A DNA stretch of 64,000 nucleotides from Actinomyces vulturis (GTDB lineage Bacteria > Actinomycetota > Actinomycetes > Actinomycetales > Actinomycetaceae). Below are positions 45,786-54,126 of this stretch, one piece after another. The position numbers and the translations under genes were made by a program. The stretch covers positions 726,523-790,522 of the forward strand of contig NZ_KV700385.1 of NCBI RefSeq assembly GCF_001687305.1, given 5' to 3'. Positions within the stretch are counted from its first letter, which is position 1; each line of letters opens with the position of its first letter. The notes beneath the pieces are model-generated. The model was not told where the DNA came from. It made no database searches and worked only from the letters and a program-made list of their open reading frames with translations.

Positions 45786-46829
45786 TTAGTACACGGCGTC
45801 GTATCCCAAATCATGAGGAGAAGCATTCAGGCGAGCAGCGATACGACGCTTATCATCCTCGCTAGCATGTTCGGCAACCATGCGCGCGTAGGAAGGGGTG
45901 TCGGAGTAGACCTCTTGGATGAAAGGATTACGTTTTTTCTTGATGATGCGCCACATGTGGTAACTGAACACTGCGATATTGGCGATTAAGGAGGCGGCAG
46001 CGAGAAGTGTCATCGCTGTGGGGTTATGTGCCGAGCGATGTGCGAACATGGAATCCTGCATGAAGTGTGGGAAGGTTAGCACTACAGCAGACCAGCAGGT
46101 TAGCGTGTAGGCGCGGTACTGGATCCAGGAACCTTTTCCGAAGGGGAGCAGGGCAGGGATGGTGCAGGCGGCTAGAAGAGCAATGCCCGAGTACCAGGCG
46201 CGGTCCGCCAGGCAGTTATAGACGTAGGAAAGGTTCCACAGGTCGTAGGCGATGATCCACCAGATGGTGAGGTCGCCCCAGATAATGGCTTTGGACTTAC
46301 CTTTGGCTACGAAGATGCCGATCCAGCCTGAGATAGCAAGGAAGTTCAAGATGCCGGCAATGCCATTCATAATGTTCCAAGGTCCACCCCATGTCACCAT
46401 GCCTTGAGAGGGGTCTACGCCGTGGATGGAGAAGCACTGGAAGTCACGGATGACCGCTTCGATAATGTTGACGGCCAGGATAAACGGTGGAATCAAGAGG
46501 TACCACTTGTTGTAGCGTAAGCGCGGAAAGTACTGCAGCGCCACCAAACACAAGGATCCTGCGAGGGCAGAGTATTGCTTAACGATGGGGAACCAGCCGG
46601 CAGAGTTCGTCCCTTCAGTGGAGTGTGGCCACCAGAAAACGGTGAGAAGTAATGGGATGACTATGAACACTGCTAGGACTACCCATTTGTTTCGTTGAGC
46701 TAGCCAAGCGACGGTAGTGAGCGCAACCGTGACCACAATGAGCATGAGGTAATCCCACCACTGACCCCGCTCGAAGAAGAATAGTGTCGGGTAATCTGGT
46801 GGAGTGATTGTCGCCAGTGAAGTGAACAT
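45786..46829 (-). CDS. Multi-spanning membrane protein, DUF5692-like (copy B)
   Basis: 347 residues, about eight to nine membrane segments. Clear paralogue of the gene at 43042-44355: NIIEAVIRDFQCF, PWNIMNGIAGILNFLAISGW, IIAYDLWNLSYVYNCLADRAWY and LACTIPALLPFGKGSW align with matching segments in copy A. It lacks the two-Cys loop and the long tail of copy A. AAGGA precedes the ATG. Same strand as copy A, but separated from it by the oppositely oriented SRPBCC gene and a 28-bp terminator, so the two are transcribed separately. Confidence 0.75.
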   Translation of the reverse strand: MFTSLATITPPDYPTLFFFERGQWWDYLMLIVVTVALTTVAWLAQRNKWVVLAVFIVIPLLLTVFWWPHSTEGTNSAGWFPIVKQYSALAGSLCLVALQYFPRLRYNKWYLLIPPFILAVNIIEAVIRDFQCFSIHGVDPSQGMVTWGGPWNIMNGIAGILNFLAISGWIGIFVAKGKSKAIIWGDLTIWWIIAYDLWNLSYVYNCLADRAWYSGIALLAACTIPALLPFGKGSWIQYRAYTLTCWSAVVLTFPHFMQDSMFAHRSAHNPTAMTLLAAASLIANIAVFSYHMWRIIKKKRNPFIQEVYSDTPSYARMVAEHASEDDKRRIAARLNASPHDLGYDAVY

Positions 46830-47034
46830 CGTCGTTCCTTTTCAGAGCATCGCCGATTGACTAGCTGCGTGGATGCGTAAGGGGGGCTGCTTGTGGTGTG
46901 ACAGATTGTGCAGGCCCTAAGTTTTCACGTGAAACGCTAGAAACTATTTTTCCTCGTCTCATCGTAGAGATGAGCTGACCTTGAACCCATTTGCTATGAA
47001 GTAAACGCTGTAGTGAACGCACGTGCACAATGGG

Positions 47035-47069
47035 AGAAGGGGCAAGAGTCATTGTCTTGCCCCTTCTTT
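47035..47069 (-). terminator. Hairpin after the small anchored protein gene
   Basis: AGAAGGGGCAAGA pairs perfectly with TCTTGCCCCTTCT (47055-47067) over a 7-base loop. It follows the minus-strand gene at 47101-47700. Between it and the DUF5692 copy B start (46830-47034) I see no gene. Confidence 0.75.
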
Positions 47070-47100
47070 GAGATGAGTATTTAGGTGTGGCTAGAAGGGA

Positions 47101-47700
47101 TCAGTCAAGGTGATGTTTCTTCTTGGTGCCTGCCTTCCGTTCTTTCCAAGCGAAGGCTCCTACGCCTACACCGAGACCGACGATGGCCGCAATAATGGCA
47201 GGAATCCAGCCGGGACCGGAGATTCCATTGTTGTTTTGTTTGGATTCAGGAATGATTGCGTCGGGGGCATCACAGGGTTCATTGGTGAGTGCAAGTTGAT
47301 CTCGCATGACGACCATTTGCTTCACCCCATCGGCGCCTTCATTGGCGGTGATGAGCACGTAGTCGCCATTAGTCATGGGGACTTCACCGGTGACAAACTC
47401 GCCGTTCTGGCTGTAGACCACACCAGGAAGGTCTTTGAGGATGATGACGTCATCGTCTACTCCGCAGAAGTCTCGGACCCAGCCTTGCATATCGATTGGG
47501 TTAGGCATTTTCCCTTCTTCCGCGGGAATGCCTTCCATGCTTGGAGTAGGGGCGATAGTGGCTGTTGGTGTGGGCGCTGGAGTCTCATCGGCAAACGCCG
47601 GAGTGCCGACGATGTTGAGAATCGCGCCGATCACTATAAAACCGGGGAGGATGAGTGCGGTGAGGATGCGTCCAATTCGTCTGTGAGAGACGGGTGTCAT
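47101..47700 (-). CDS. Small secreted, membrane-anchored protein, unknown
   Basis: 199 residues. An N-terminal signal sequence (LTALILPGFIVIGAILNIVGTPAFA) with probable cleavage after AFA, a short Pro/Thr stretch, an extracytoplasmic domain of about 95 residues with two Cys (FCGVDDD and EPCDAPD), then one membrane segment (WIPAIIAAIVGLGVGVGAFAW) and a basic KERKAGTKKKHHLD tail. It has no LPXTG motif, so the tail anchors it in the membrane. ATG 47700 is chosen over TTG 47715. Neighbour of a sortase-anchored protein gene on the same strand. Confidence 0.75.
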   Translation of the reverse strand: MTPVSHRRIGRILTALILPGFIVIGAILNIVGTPAFADETPAPTPTATIAPTPSMEGIPAEEGKMPNPIDMQGWVRDFCGVDDDVIILKDLPGVVYSQNGEFVTGEVPMTNGDYVLITANEGADGVKQMVVMRDQLALTNEPCDAPDAIIPESKQNNNGISGPGWIPAIIAAIVGLGVGVGAFAWKERKAGTKKKHHLD

Positions 47701-47866
47701 GATGTGTTCTTTCAACGTTATGTGTAGTGATTACTGTTCAAGATAAGAATAATAGGTATTGAAATTGAATATGAGGCAGGGCGCTTCCGCGAGTATTGCG
47801 GAAGCGCCCTGCCATTGACTTCACTGGGTTTCATTAGTGATGAACCTTAGTGAAGTGAGTGCTAAT

Positions 47867-49741
47867 TCAGCTGTGGCGACGACGTGCGGTTAGAGCACCT
47901 GCACCGGCAACAGCTGCGACACCGGCAATGCCGAGGAGGGAGAGTGCGTCAGCGCCGGTCTGTGCGAGACCCTTCTTGCTGTCACTCTTCTTTGCTGGCT
48001 TCTTGGTGGACTCGGCCTTGGCCTCATCCTTTGCCTTGGAGTCGCCAGGCTTTGCTTCGTCAGCGGGAGCGGGGGCCTCGGTTGCTTCGTCAGCGGGAGC
48101 GGGGGCCTCGGTTGCTTCGTCAACGAGAACGGGGGCCTCGGTTGCTTCGTCAGCGGGAGCGGGGGCCTCGGTTGCTTCGTCAACGAGAACGGGGGCCTCG
48201 GTTGCTTCGTCAGCGGGAGCGGGGGCCTCGGTTGCTTCGTCAGCGGGAGCCTCAGGGGTGCTGCAGGCGAGTGCAATATCGGAGAGGGGGAACATTGCGG
48301 CGCGGGTGCCGTTTGCGAAGTAGAGTTTGTCTCCGTACTTGGGGTTGAGGAGCTTAGCGTTCTCAACGTCGATCACAACACCCATCCATGCATCACCCTC
48401 GGGGCGATCTACGGTGACGGGGAGTTCCTTCATTTTTTGAGCATTGGCGTTGATGAGTTTGCCTTCATCATTCAGGGTGCCGATGCCGTAGTGGAGAACG
48501 TCGATCATTTCGTCCTGGCGCACGTCCACGCTGATCTTCTCAACGCCGTTTACGCATACGCCTGTGACCTTGTAAGCAGGGTCAACGATGATTGCGTCAG
48601 CGGGCATGACATAGGAAGTCTTCACGACGGGAACCTTGACGGTTGCGCCGAGGTTGAGGGAAGCCTCGAGAACTTCGCCACCAACCTTCTCGATCTTTAG
48701 CTCGTACTGACCGGGATCGAAGTACTGGGTGTGCGCATCAGAGCCAGCCTTGGCGGTGTAGACGGTAGCAACTTCGCCGGTCGCTTTGTTGATTAAGGTG
48801 TAAACAACGTCGAAGTTCTTGGATGATTCGAAAGTGACGGGGTAGCGAACCTCACCCTTTTCGGACACCTTCTTGTCGGCAACCTTCACCATAGCCTTGA
48901 CCTGAGCTTCGGTGGCTTCATCTGCAAAATCAGCGAAGGTAGGAAGGGCTTCTTCTTTGTAGACAGGCTGCTTAACGGTGCGGTCAACGTTAACGACGAA
49001 CTCGCTCTGGGATGAAGCCTGACCTTCGCCACGGATCATCTTGACATTGAGGGCGGTGTTGGCGTCGAAGTAGAGAACTTTGTCGGCTGCGCCTGCTTCG
49101 AGGACGACGTCAGAGGCAACGCGGTTACCGTTGTTGTCAGTGATGATGTAGGTAACTTTGTGGTTCTGAAGTGCTTTGAAGGTGACAGCAACGCGCTGAT
49201 CGCCTGAAGGGCCTGTCTGGGTGTTGCCGACGGAGACCATTGCTCCAGCGATGGCAGCTTCGTCGCCGGAGAGGCCTTCGATGACGGGGGCCTTCACGTC
49301 TTCTGTTACAGGGGTGACAACCTTCTCAGCCTCGTCACCGTAGGGGTTCTTGAGGTTGGGGTCAACGACAGGCTGAGTGGCGGCGGGGGTTTCTTCGGCG
49401 GGTGTTTCGGGGGCGGCAGGAGTTTCAGTTTCAACGGCGGGCTGTGCGCAGGAGAGGCTGACAGATTCAGGGCCGCTCCATTTGCCATCGTTCTGGACGT
49501 AAACGTCGACAGACATGTTGGTGGCCTCGCCAATGGTTACACTCTGGCCGCTGAGGCGCTCGCCATCGGGGGTAACAATGCCAAGGTTTTCACTACCGTT
49601 AACGGAGAAAACGGCGTTGCCGAGTGAATCACAGGAGTAGGTGTAATCGCCTGCAGCGCTTGCAGTAGGGACTACTGCGCCAGCGCAGAGAAGGGCGGCG
49701 GTGACAGCACTGACGCCCAGGCGCTTATTGAACTTGGTCAT
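47867..49741 (-). CDS. Cell-wall-anchored surface protein with LPXTG-like signal
   Basis: 624 residues from ATG 49741, which follows GGAG at 7 bases. Signal peptide (RLGVSAVTAALLCAGAVVPTASA), an extracellular part with apparently repeated modules of roughly 100 residues (VAVTFKALQNHKVTYIITDNNGN near 225 and YPVTFESSKNFDVVYTLINKATGE near 310 resemble each other), a stalk of 10-residue repeats DEATEAPAPA, a Lys/Ala-rich region, and a sorting signal: LAQTG (592-596), hydrophobic stretch, RRRHS. The extracellular function is unknown; adhesion or matrix binding is a guess. No sortase gene is in the window. Confidence 0.85.
   Translation of the reverse strand: MTKFNKRLGVSAVTAALLCAGAVVPTASAAGDYTYSCDSLGNAVFSVNGSENLGIVTPDGERLSGQSVTIGEATNMSVDVYVQNDGKWSGPESVSLSCAQPAVETETPAAPETPAEETPAATQPVVDPNLKNPYGDEAEKVVTPVTEDVKAPVIEGLSGDEAAIAGAMVSVGNTQTGPSGDQRVAVTFKALQNHKVTYIITDNNGNRVASDVVLEAGAADKVLYFDANTALNVKMIRGEGQASSQSEFVVNVDRTVKQPVYKEEALPTFADFADEATEAQVKAMVKVADKKVSEKGEVRYPVTFESSKNFDVVYTLINKATGEVATVYTAKAGSDAHTQYFDPGQYELKIEKVGGEVLEASLNLGATVKVPVVKTSYVMPADAIIVDPAYKVTGVCVNGVEKISVDVRQDEMIDVLHYGIGTLNDEGKLINANAQKMKELPVTVDRPEGDAWMGVVIDVENAKLLNPKYGDKLYFANGTRAAMFPLSDIALACSTPEAPADEATEAPAPADEATEAPVLVDEATEAPAPADEATEAPVLVDEATEAPAPADEATEAPAPADEAKPGDSKAKDEAKAESTKKPAKKSDSKKGLAQTGADALSLLGIAGVAAVAGAGALTARRRHS
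48052..48250 (-). repeat. 30-bp coding repeats in the surface-protein stalk
   Basis: Six exact-length units fill 48061-48240, with partial units on both flanks. Two variants differ by three G-to-A changes (CAGCGGGAGC versus CAACGAGAAC) and occur in the order A-A-B-A-B-A. They encode APADEATE or VLVDEATE. The alternation indicates duplication of a 60-bp AB block. The number of units is likely to vary. Confidence 0.95.
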
Positions 49742-50148
49742 GAGGGGGCTCCACTTCATGATGAGTAATGGTTGCTTATCGCATCCAGTAGATAATCTGG
49801 CGCGAACTCTTAGAGCGTAGCAAAGGCAACTGTCATTAATCAGTGGTTTCAGAGAAATCTTTATCAAATTGTTATAGGGATTTTAGGCTTTAATTGCAGC
49901 AAAAGGTGCTGGTCGTGTGTTATTGGGAAACGTCTAGCATGGAATGAAAACTGACGCACCCTTCGGAGGGGGTTAAAAAGTTGTACTAATTCGATACATA
50001 TATGTATCAATAAGGTTTGGGGGCGAGACGTAGCGAGATGGAGGGAGCAGTAATCTACCTTCGGAGGTGTAACGTCAGGATGAACGGGTTCGAATTGGGA
50101 CATTCTGGGATTTGATCATCGGAGGTACTCTGTTCTCTCGTTTCGCTC
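49742..50148. other. Intergenic region with a 16-bp palindrome and two small hairpins
   Basis: No gene seen. GATACATATATGTATC at 49993-50008 is a perfect palindrome, probably a regulator site. Two short hairpins share the core CCTTCGGAGG (49959-49970 and 50057-50068). The surface-protein promoter must lie in the A+T-rich part near 49830-49900. Confidence 0.45.
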
Positions 50149-50185
50149 TGGAGTTGCGTATCAGACTCGAACCGATGGCCTGCTG
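50149..50185 (-). pseudogene. 3' fragment of tRNA-Thr (att-site-like duplicate)
   Basis: 33 of 37 bases match the 3' half of tRNA-Thr at 51150-51186, in the same orientation, including encoded CCA, the acceptor 3' strand, the whole T-arm, the variable loop and most of the 3' strand of the anticodon stem. Upstream of this the similarity stops. A 3' tRNA fragment in direct orientation about 1 kb beyond the intact gene is the classical trace of site-specific integration. Confidence 0.75.
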
Positions 50186-50249
50186 CTCATCACTCAGATC
50201 CACTGGGTGGAGGGGTGGAGAATATACGACGATATGGAGGATGGCGAGC

Positions 50250-50624
50250 ATGAATGGTGACTTTGACGGGTCGCGACTCCGTCTCCTACGCAAAGCAATG
50301 GGCCTTGACAGCGCATGGGTCGCCGCGCGCTTCGCCGTTAATGAGCGCACAGTGAGGCGCTGGCAGGCGGGAACCAATCCGATTCCGCCAGACGTAGTAA
50401 CGGGCTTCCAGCAGTTGGTTGAGAAATATAGCGAACTCATCGAGTCCATGATTGACGGCGTAGAAAAAGATGGCGTGCTGCTCGTTTTCTCCGGCTTGGA
50501 GGCTTCACAACTCGATGGGGATGCGATTCCCCTATCGATGTTCAATCGAGCAGCTCAGCAGGCAGCGATCTACTGTGAAGAAAACAAGATTCCATACGTC
50601 ATCAAAGTTCGTACACTTTCTTAG
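50250..50624 (+). CDS. Small HTH DNA-binding protein
   Basis: 124 residues from ATG 50250, nine bases after GGAGG. An N-terminal helix-turn-helix (RLRLLRKAMGLDSAWVAARFAVNERTVRRWQAG) is followed by a conserved-looking NPIPPDVVTGFQQL. The arrangement resembles the YdiL/Aca2-like HTH group, in which HTH is followed by WxxG..IP; this is a weak impression. The C-terminal half (GVLLVFSGLEASQL, YCEENKIPYVIKV) may mediate dimerisation. The frame is open upstream to 50112 through the tRNA fragment, which argues that part is not coding. A 16-bp palindrome at 49993-50008 is a plausible target. Confidence 0.7.
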   Translation: MNGDFDGSRLRLLRKAMGLDSAWVAARFAVNERTVRRWQAGTNPIPPDVVTGFQQLVEKYSELIESMIDGVEKDGVLLVFSGLEASQLDGDAIPLSMFNRAAQQAAIYCEENKIPYVIKVRTLS

Positions 50625-51108
50625 ACTGTATTTGAGGCTTGAATCAGCGTCTCACTTTCCTGCGTAATTATGGGGGAGTGCGGCGCTATTTTTGAGCGTC
50701 ATGCCGATAGATTGTGGAAAAGTAAATGCGGAGTGGCGCGCGAAGCGTGGCGTGAATGATTGTGTCAGGGGCGTCTACGGGGTTTTTCGCTGTAAAACCA
50801 GGGTAAAGTTCGTTACCTTTTTTAGTGATCTGCCGGTAAGCAGTGGTGGGGGGGGGATGGGAAACTAATTCCCAATGGGGCTTCACTTTTGAGTCAGAAT
50901 TTATCGTCGCCAGGTGTTGAGCATTGAGGGAGGGGAGTCGTGGAAGTTTGTTGTGTTTCCCTGAATTCGGGAGGACTTGTTACCTTGCCTTCGTTTGTGG
51001 TGGGGGAGGTTGTGAGAACATTTTGGGAACATCGCACGGCGAAACATGGGGTATTTGGGGGTAGTGCAGGGTAGGTAGCGCTCCCCGCCCACCAACCCGC
51101 AACATAGA
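50625..51108. other. Non-coding part of the tRNA-bounded segment
   Basis: About 480 bases with no supported gene on either strand; short open frames here have no ribosome-binding site and no recognisable product. Contains G-runs (for example near 50850) and looks like decayed sequence. Confidence 0.45.
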
Positions 51109-51146
51109 GAAAACCCCTGCAATTCCTTGGAATCACAGGGATTTTA
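51109..51146 (-). terminator. Terminator of tRNA-Thr
   Basis: Read on the minus strand, AATCCCTGTGATTCC pairs with GGAATTGCAGGGGTT with one mismatch, then TTTTCT. It begins four bases after the tRNA 3' end. Confidence 0.85.
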
Positions 51147-51149
51147 TGC

Positions 51150-51225
51150 TGGAGCCGCGTATCGGACTCGAACCGATGACCTGCTGTTTACAAGACAGCT
51201 GCTCTACCAACTGAGCTAACACGGC
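51150..51225 (-). tRNA. tRNA-Thr(UGU)
   Basis: 76 nt. Acceptor GCCGTGT/ACGCGGC with one G-T pair, D-arm with AGCTCAGTTGGTAGAGC, anticodon stem GCTGT/ACAGC with loop CTTGTAA (anticodon TGT, at 51190-51192), T-arm ATCGG-TTCGAGT-CCGAT, and encoded CCA. Its 3' half is duplicated at 50149-50185. Confidence 0.97.
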
Positions 51226-51300
51226 ATGTGCAAGTGCTTGCTGCACCGCACCATAGTGTGCCTTGTAATAAGGGTGCCGCGCAAACTGCGCGGTAGTGAC

Positions 51301-52107
51301 TTACTTCAAGGAGTTGATTTTGTCGGTGATACCGGTAGGTGTATTGATCTCCGCTAAATCCACTTTCTGTCCATTGATGAGGAGGGAAGGGGTGCCAGTC
51401 AGTCCTATTTCTTGGAAATGCTTGGTGTTCTCAGTAGTCCAAGGCTGGTATGTGTTGGCTTCGATGGTAGGAGTAAATTCTGTGGATACTTCAGTAGGGA
51501 CGCCCGCGTTCGTTGCAGCTTCAATAAGAGCTTGAATGGTCAAAGCTTGAGGATTTTGAGTCTTGACGGCATTTTCAAGGATAGCGAAAGCATTCTTGTG
51601 GAAATCCATGGCGTGCGCAGGATCTTTAACGAGAACTACGGCCAGTGCGTTATTCACTGCATCGGTCCAAGCGCTACCAAGAATCTTCACTGGGTGAAGA
51701 ACGATAGTTGCTTGGCCGTTCGTCGCTAATTCAGCTAACTCGGCGCTGTGTAGAGTTTCGAACTCTGCGCAGTGCGGGCAGGCGTAATCAAAGTAGAGGT
51801 CAATAACGGGTGCATTTTCATTGACAGAGCCAGCGACAAGGTCCTTTCCGAAAGGGATCGCACCATTTTCTGTGGTATGGGGAGGGATGCCAGCAACTGT
51901 CGAAGGACTAACGGATGGAGTTTCTCCGGTAGGAGTAGCGCCATTCGAGGACTTCGAACCGAAGATGACCGCAGCGATGACCAATGCTGTAATAACGGTG
52001 GCAGCAACGATAATCAGGATGCTCTTTTTGCGAGCGGCACGAGCCTGTTCTTCGCGCATTGCTTTAGCCTTAGCGCGTGCAGCATCACGATTAGAGGCAG
52101 TAGACAT
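51301..52107 (-). CDS. Membrane-anchored DsbA-like thiol oxidoreductase
   Basis: Forms or shuffles disulfides in exported proteins. 268 residues: a basic cytoplasmic start (RDAARAKAKAMREEQARAARKK), a membrane anchor at about 29-50, a Ser/Thr/Pro linker, then a DsbA-type thioredoxin fold with the active site YACPHCAEF (Cys110, Cys113), an inserted helical part, and the cis-Pro loop TGTPSLLING. CCGGAGAA precedes the ATG. It lies between tRNA-Thr and the kinase gene. Confidence 0.93.
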   Translation of the reverse strand: MSTASNRDAARAKAKAMREEQARAARKKSILIIVAATVITALVIAAVIFGSKSSNGATPTGETPSVSPSTVAGIPPHTTENGAIPFGKDLVAGSVNENAPVIDLYFDYACPHCAEFETLHSAELAELATNGQATIVLHPVKILGSAWTDAVNNALAVVLVKDPAHAMDFHKNAFAILENAVKTQNPQALTIQALIEAATNAGVPTEVSTEFTPTIEANTYQPWTTENTKHFQEIGLTGTPSLLINGQKVDLAEINTPTGITDKINSLK

Positions 52108-52218
52108 ACAAATTCTCCGGTTCTATTCTGATGAAACATCAGTTCTATCGGTAATGTCCTTTATTTTATAAGGAATAGGACAAAGGCTGAATCTTCTCCA
52201 GTGTGGAAAATGCCGTTG

Positions 52219-54114
52219 TTACATCGACAAGTCAAAAGGGGCAATACTTGACGATGGCATGTGTCCACTTATCAGCAGGCCCACGATGATTACGGTGCCG
52301 ATGATGAGGGCTAATCCTTGGATTAGTCTCCAGGACTTTGTTGGGGCGCATAAGCCAATCATGCTTGCACTTGCGCGGCGGGTAGGGGCATTCCATGGAA
52401 CGAGCCAGGCAACCATAAGGAACAGGGCAATCATCAGTCCACTAACGAAACGAGGTTGTACTCCTGCAGGAACTGCTTGGAGCCAGTTGGCTGATACGGT
52501 GATGATTCCACCAGTCAGAATCGACATCTTGCTCATTAGCATGACAATGAGTGCGGGAATGCATCCGGCGATAACAGCGCCTAAGCCAGCTAGGGCGGCT
52601 TGGATGAGATACCACGGTGTGGCAACGACCATCGCTGGGTTGTCAGCAAATGATGTGTTGCCTCGACGCAAGCGGCGTTGGCGTTTGGAATCCTGTGCGC
52701 GGCCAATGAGGCCAGCCATGACTATCCATATGCTGGCACCGGCAAGAGCCCAGATCGGGCGAATACTGCCAATTGTTACGAGGAGTAATCCCCAGGCAAT
52801 TGTCATTAAGGGGTGCGGTGTGGGGGGAAGCGCCCACTGGGGAACTTCAGGAACTGTTGGGTGTTCCTGGTTAGTGGTTGAGGCATGTGCGGCATTGAAT
52901 GTGGGCGGCAATGAATCAGAATCTGCTGGTGCCATATTCTGTGCATCCCACGGAACTGACACAGCAGGAGCCCATTGATTCTGTGCTTCTGATGCAGTTG
53001 GAGTTGGTGGCAGTGCTGTGCCGTACGAATTGGGTGTGGACTGTGGATGAGTCCATTCGCGCAATATGGTATGTCTGGGCTGAGTACCTTCGGCCTGTGT
53101 GGGGGAAGTATCAGAGTCTGTAGAGTGCTCAGAATTGAAACTGGATCCGTAGCGTGCGGTATAGCCGTATTGTTCGGGGGTTAGTGCAGTGGGCTCCGAG
53201 GCTGGGAGGGCAACTTCTAGGGCTTCTTCTCCTGTGCCGCCGCCGGCAATTTCGTCAATGACGGCAACGAGGTCAGTAATAGGGAGGCGGTCTTCAACTT
53301 CAGGTGCTAGTGCCAATGTGAAAGCACGAGCAAGATAAGGCCAATTCTCTTCTAAGTCTCCAAGTTCTGGAGTACCGCCATATACGCGGCGGAACACGGA
53401 CTGCCAGGGGCCTGATCCGAAGGGGGCCTTGCCGGTCAGTGTGAAAAGAAGGACGCCGGCGCACGCATACCAGTCCACACTAGGGCTTGGCGTGCCTCCA
53501 TCAAGCATTTCCGGTGGAATAAAACCGGGAGTGCCAGTGACCTGGCCGGTTTGGGTAAGACGCGCATCATCAGACACTTGGGCAATGCCGAAGTCAATAA
53601 GGACGGGGCCGTCATTGCTGAGCATCACGTTTGATGGCTTGAGATCGCGATGGATAACGTCAGCAGTGTGAACCGCCTTGAGGGCGCCGAGGAGACCATG
53701 CGCCAAATCTGCGTACTCAGTGCTTGCTTCGTTTAAGTCGTAAGGGCCGTCATGGTCCACTTCGTGTTGAAGAGTGGGGCCATCAACAAGTTCGGTAATA
53801 ACGAATGACAGTTCATGCTCACTTGCCTCAATGTCGAGGATGCGAGCGACGCGAGCATCTTTCAAACGGGCAAGCACTCGAGCTTCACGGCGAAGGCGGC
53901 GCCGAGCTACAGGATCAGCAGCGATCTGTGGGTGAAGAATTTTCATGGCTACGCGTATGCCTTGAGCGTCGCGGGCTTCCCAGACCACGCCCATACCGCC
54001 ACTGCCGAGGCGGCGAATTAACTCGTATCCACCCACAACCGTCCCGGCGCGGAGAGTAGAGACGGACTGTGGAGACATGGGTGGCGTTTGCGCCGGTGAG
54101 GGGCGTTCGGTCAT
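52219..54114 (-). CDS. Ser/Thr protein kinase with multi-spanning membrane tail
   Basis: Hanks-type kinase, 631 residues from ATG 54114. Kinase domain about 28-290: glycine loop RLGSGGMGVVWEA, Lys58 (VAMKIL), HRD with catalytic Asp157 (VIHRDLKPSNVML), DFG at 174-176 (LIDFGIAQV), then GTPGFIPPEML. A Pro/Ser/Thr linker of about 130 residues leads to four to six C-terminal membrane segments; there are no extracellular PASTA repeats, so it differs from PknB. The start is six bases after TACTGT with no Shine-Dalgarno; the frame is open further upstream to 54282. Substrates unknown. Confidence 0.9.
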   Translation of the reverse strand: MTERPSPAQTPPMSPQSVSTLRAGTVVGGYELIRRLGSGGMGVVWEARDAQGIRVAMKILHPQIAADPVARRRLRREARVLARLKDARVARILDIEASEHELSFVITELVDGPTLQHEVDHDGPYDLNEASTEYADLAHGLLGALKAVHTADVIHRDLKPSNVMLSNDGPVLIDFGIAQVSDDARLTQTGQVTGTPGFIPPEMLDGGTPSPSVDWYACAGVLLFTLTGKAPFGSGPWQSVFRRVYGGTPELGDLEENWPYLARAFTLALAPEVEDRLPITDLVAVIDEIAGGGTGEEALEVALPASEPTALTPEQYGYTARYGSSFNSEHSTDSDTSPTQAEGTQPRHTILREWTHPQSTPNSYGTALPPTPTASEAQNQWAPAVSVPWDAQNMAPADSDSLPPTFNAAHASTTNQEHPTVPEVPQWALPPTPHPLMTIAWGLLLVTIGSIRPIWALAGASIWIVMAGLIGRAQDSKRQRRLRRGNTSFADNPAMVVATPWYLIQAALAGLGAVIAGCIPALIVMLMSKMSILTGGIITVSANWLQAVPAGVQPRFVSGLMIALFLMVAWLVPWNAPTRRASASMIGLCAPTKSWRLIQGLALIIGTVIIVGLLISGHMPSSSIAPFDLSM

Positions 54115-54120
54115 AGGTTC

Positions 54121-54126
54121 ACAGTA
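54121..54126 (-). promoter_or_regulatory. -10 box of the kinase gene, leaderless
   Basis: TACTGT on the minus strand, followed by six bases and the ATG at 54114. Same layout as serS and others. Confidence 0.55.

Larger units (their letters stand above)
50149..51150. mobile_element. Possible remnant of a tRNA-Thr-integrated element
   Basis: About 1 kb bounded by the tRNA-Thr 3' end and its degenerate copy. It holds one HTH gene and a non-coding remainder, and no integrase. The four mismatches in the duplicate argue for an old event. Alternative: a simple tandem duplication of the tRNA region that decayed. Confidence 0.4.

Noticed and set aside
46861-47052. Minus-strand frame of 63 codons between the anchored protein and DUF5692 copy B
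   Set aside because: It begins inside the terminator hairpin at 47035-47069 and has no ribosome-binding site.
47110-47727. Plus-strand open frame of about 205 codons opposite the small anchored protein
   Set aside because: The minus-strand gene has a signal peptide, membrane anchor and terminator; this frame has no start signals or recognisable content.
48052-48250. CRISPR array
   Set aside because: The 30-bp repeats are contiguous without spacers and encode an in-frame protein stalk.
50894-51136. Short minus-strand frames in the tRNA-bounded segment
   Set aside because: Two overlapping frames of 73-80 codons run into the tRNA terminator and have no recognisable product.
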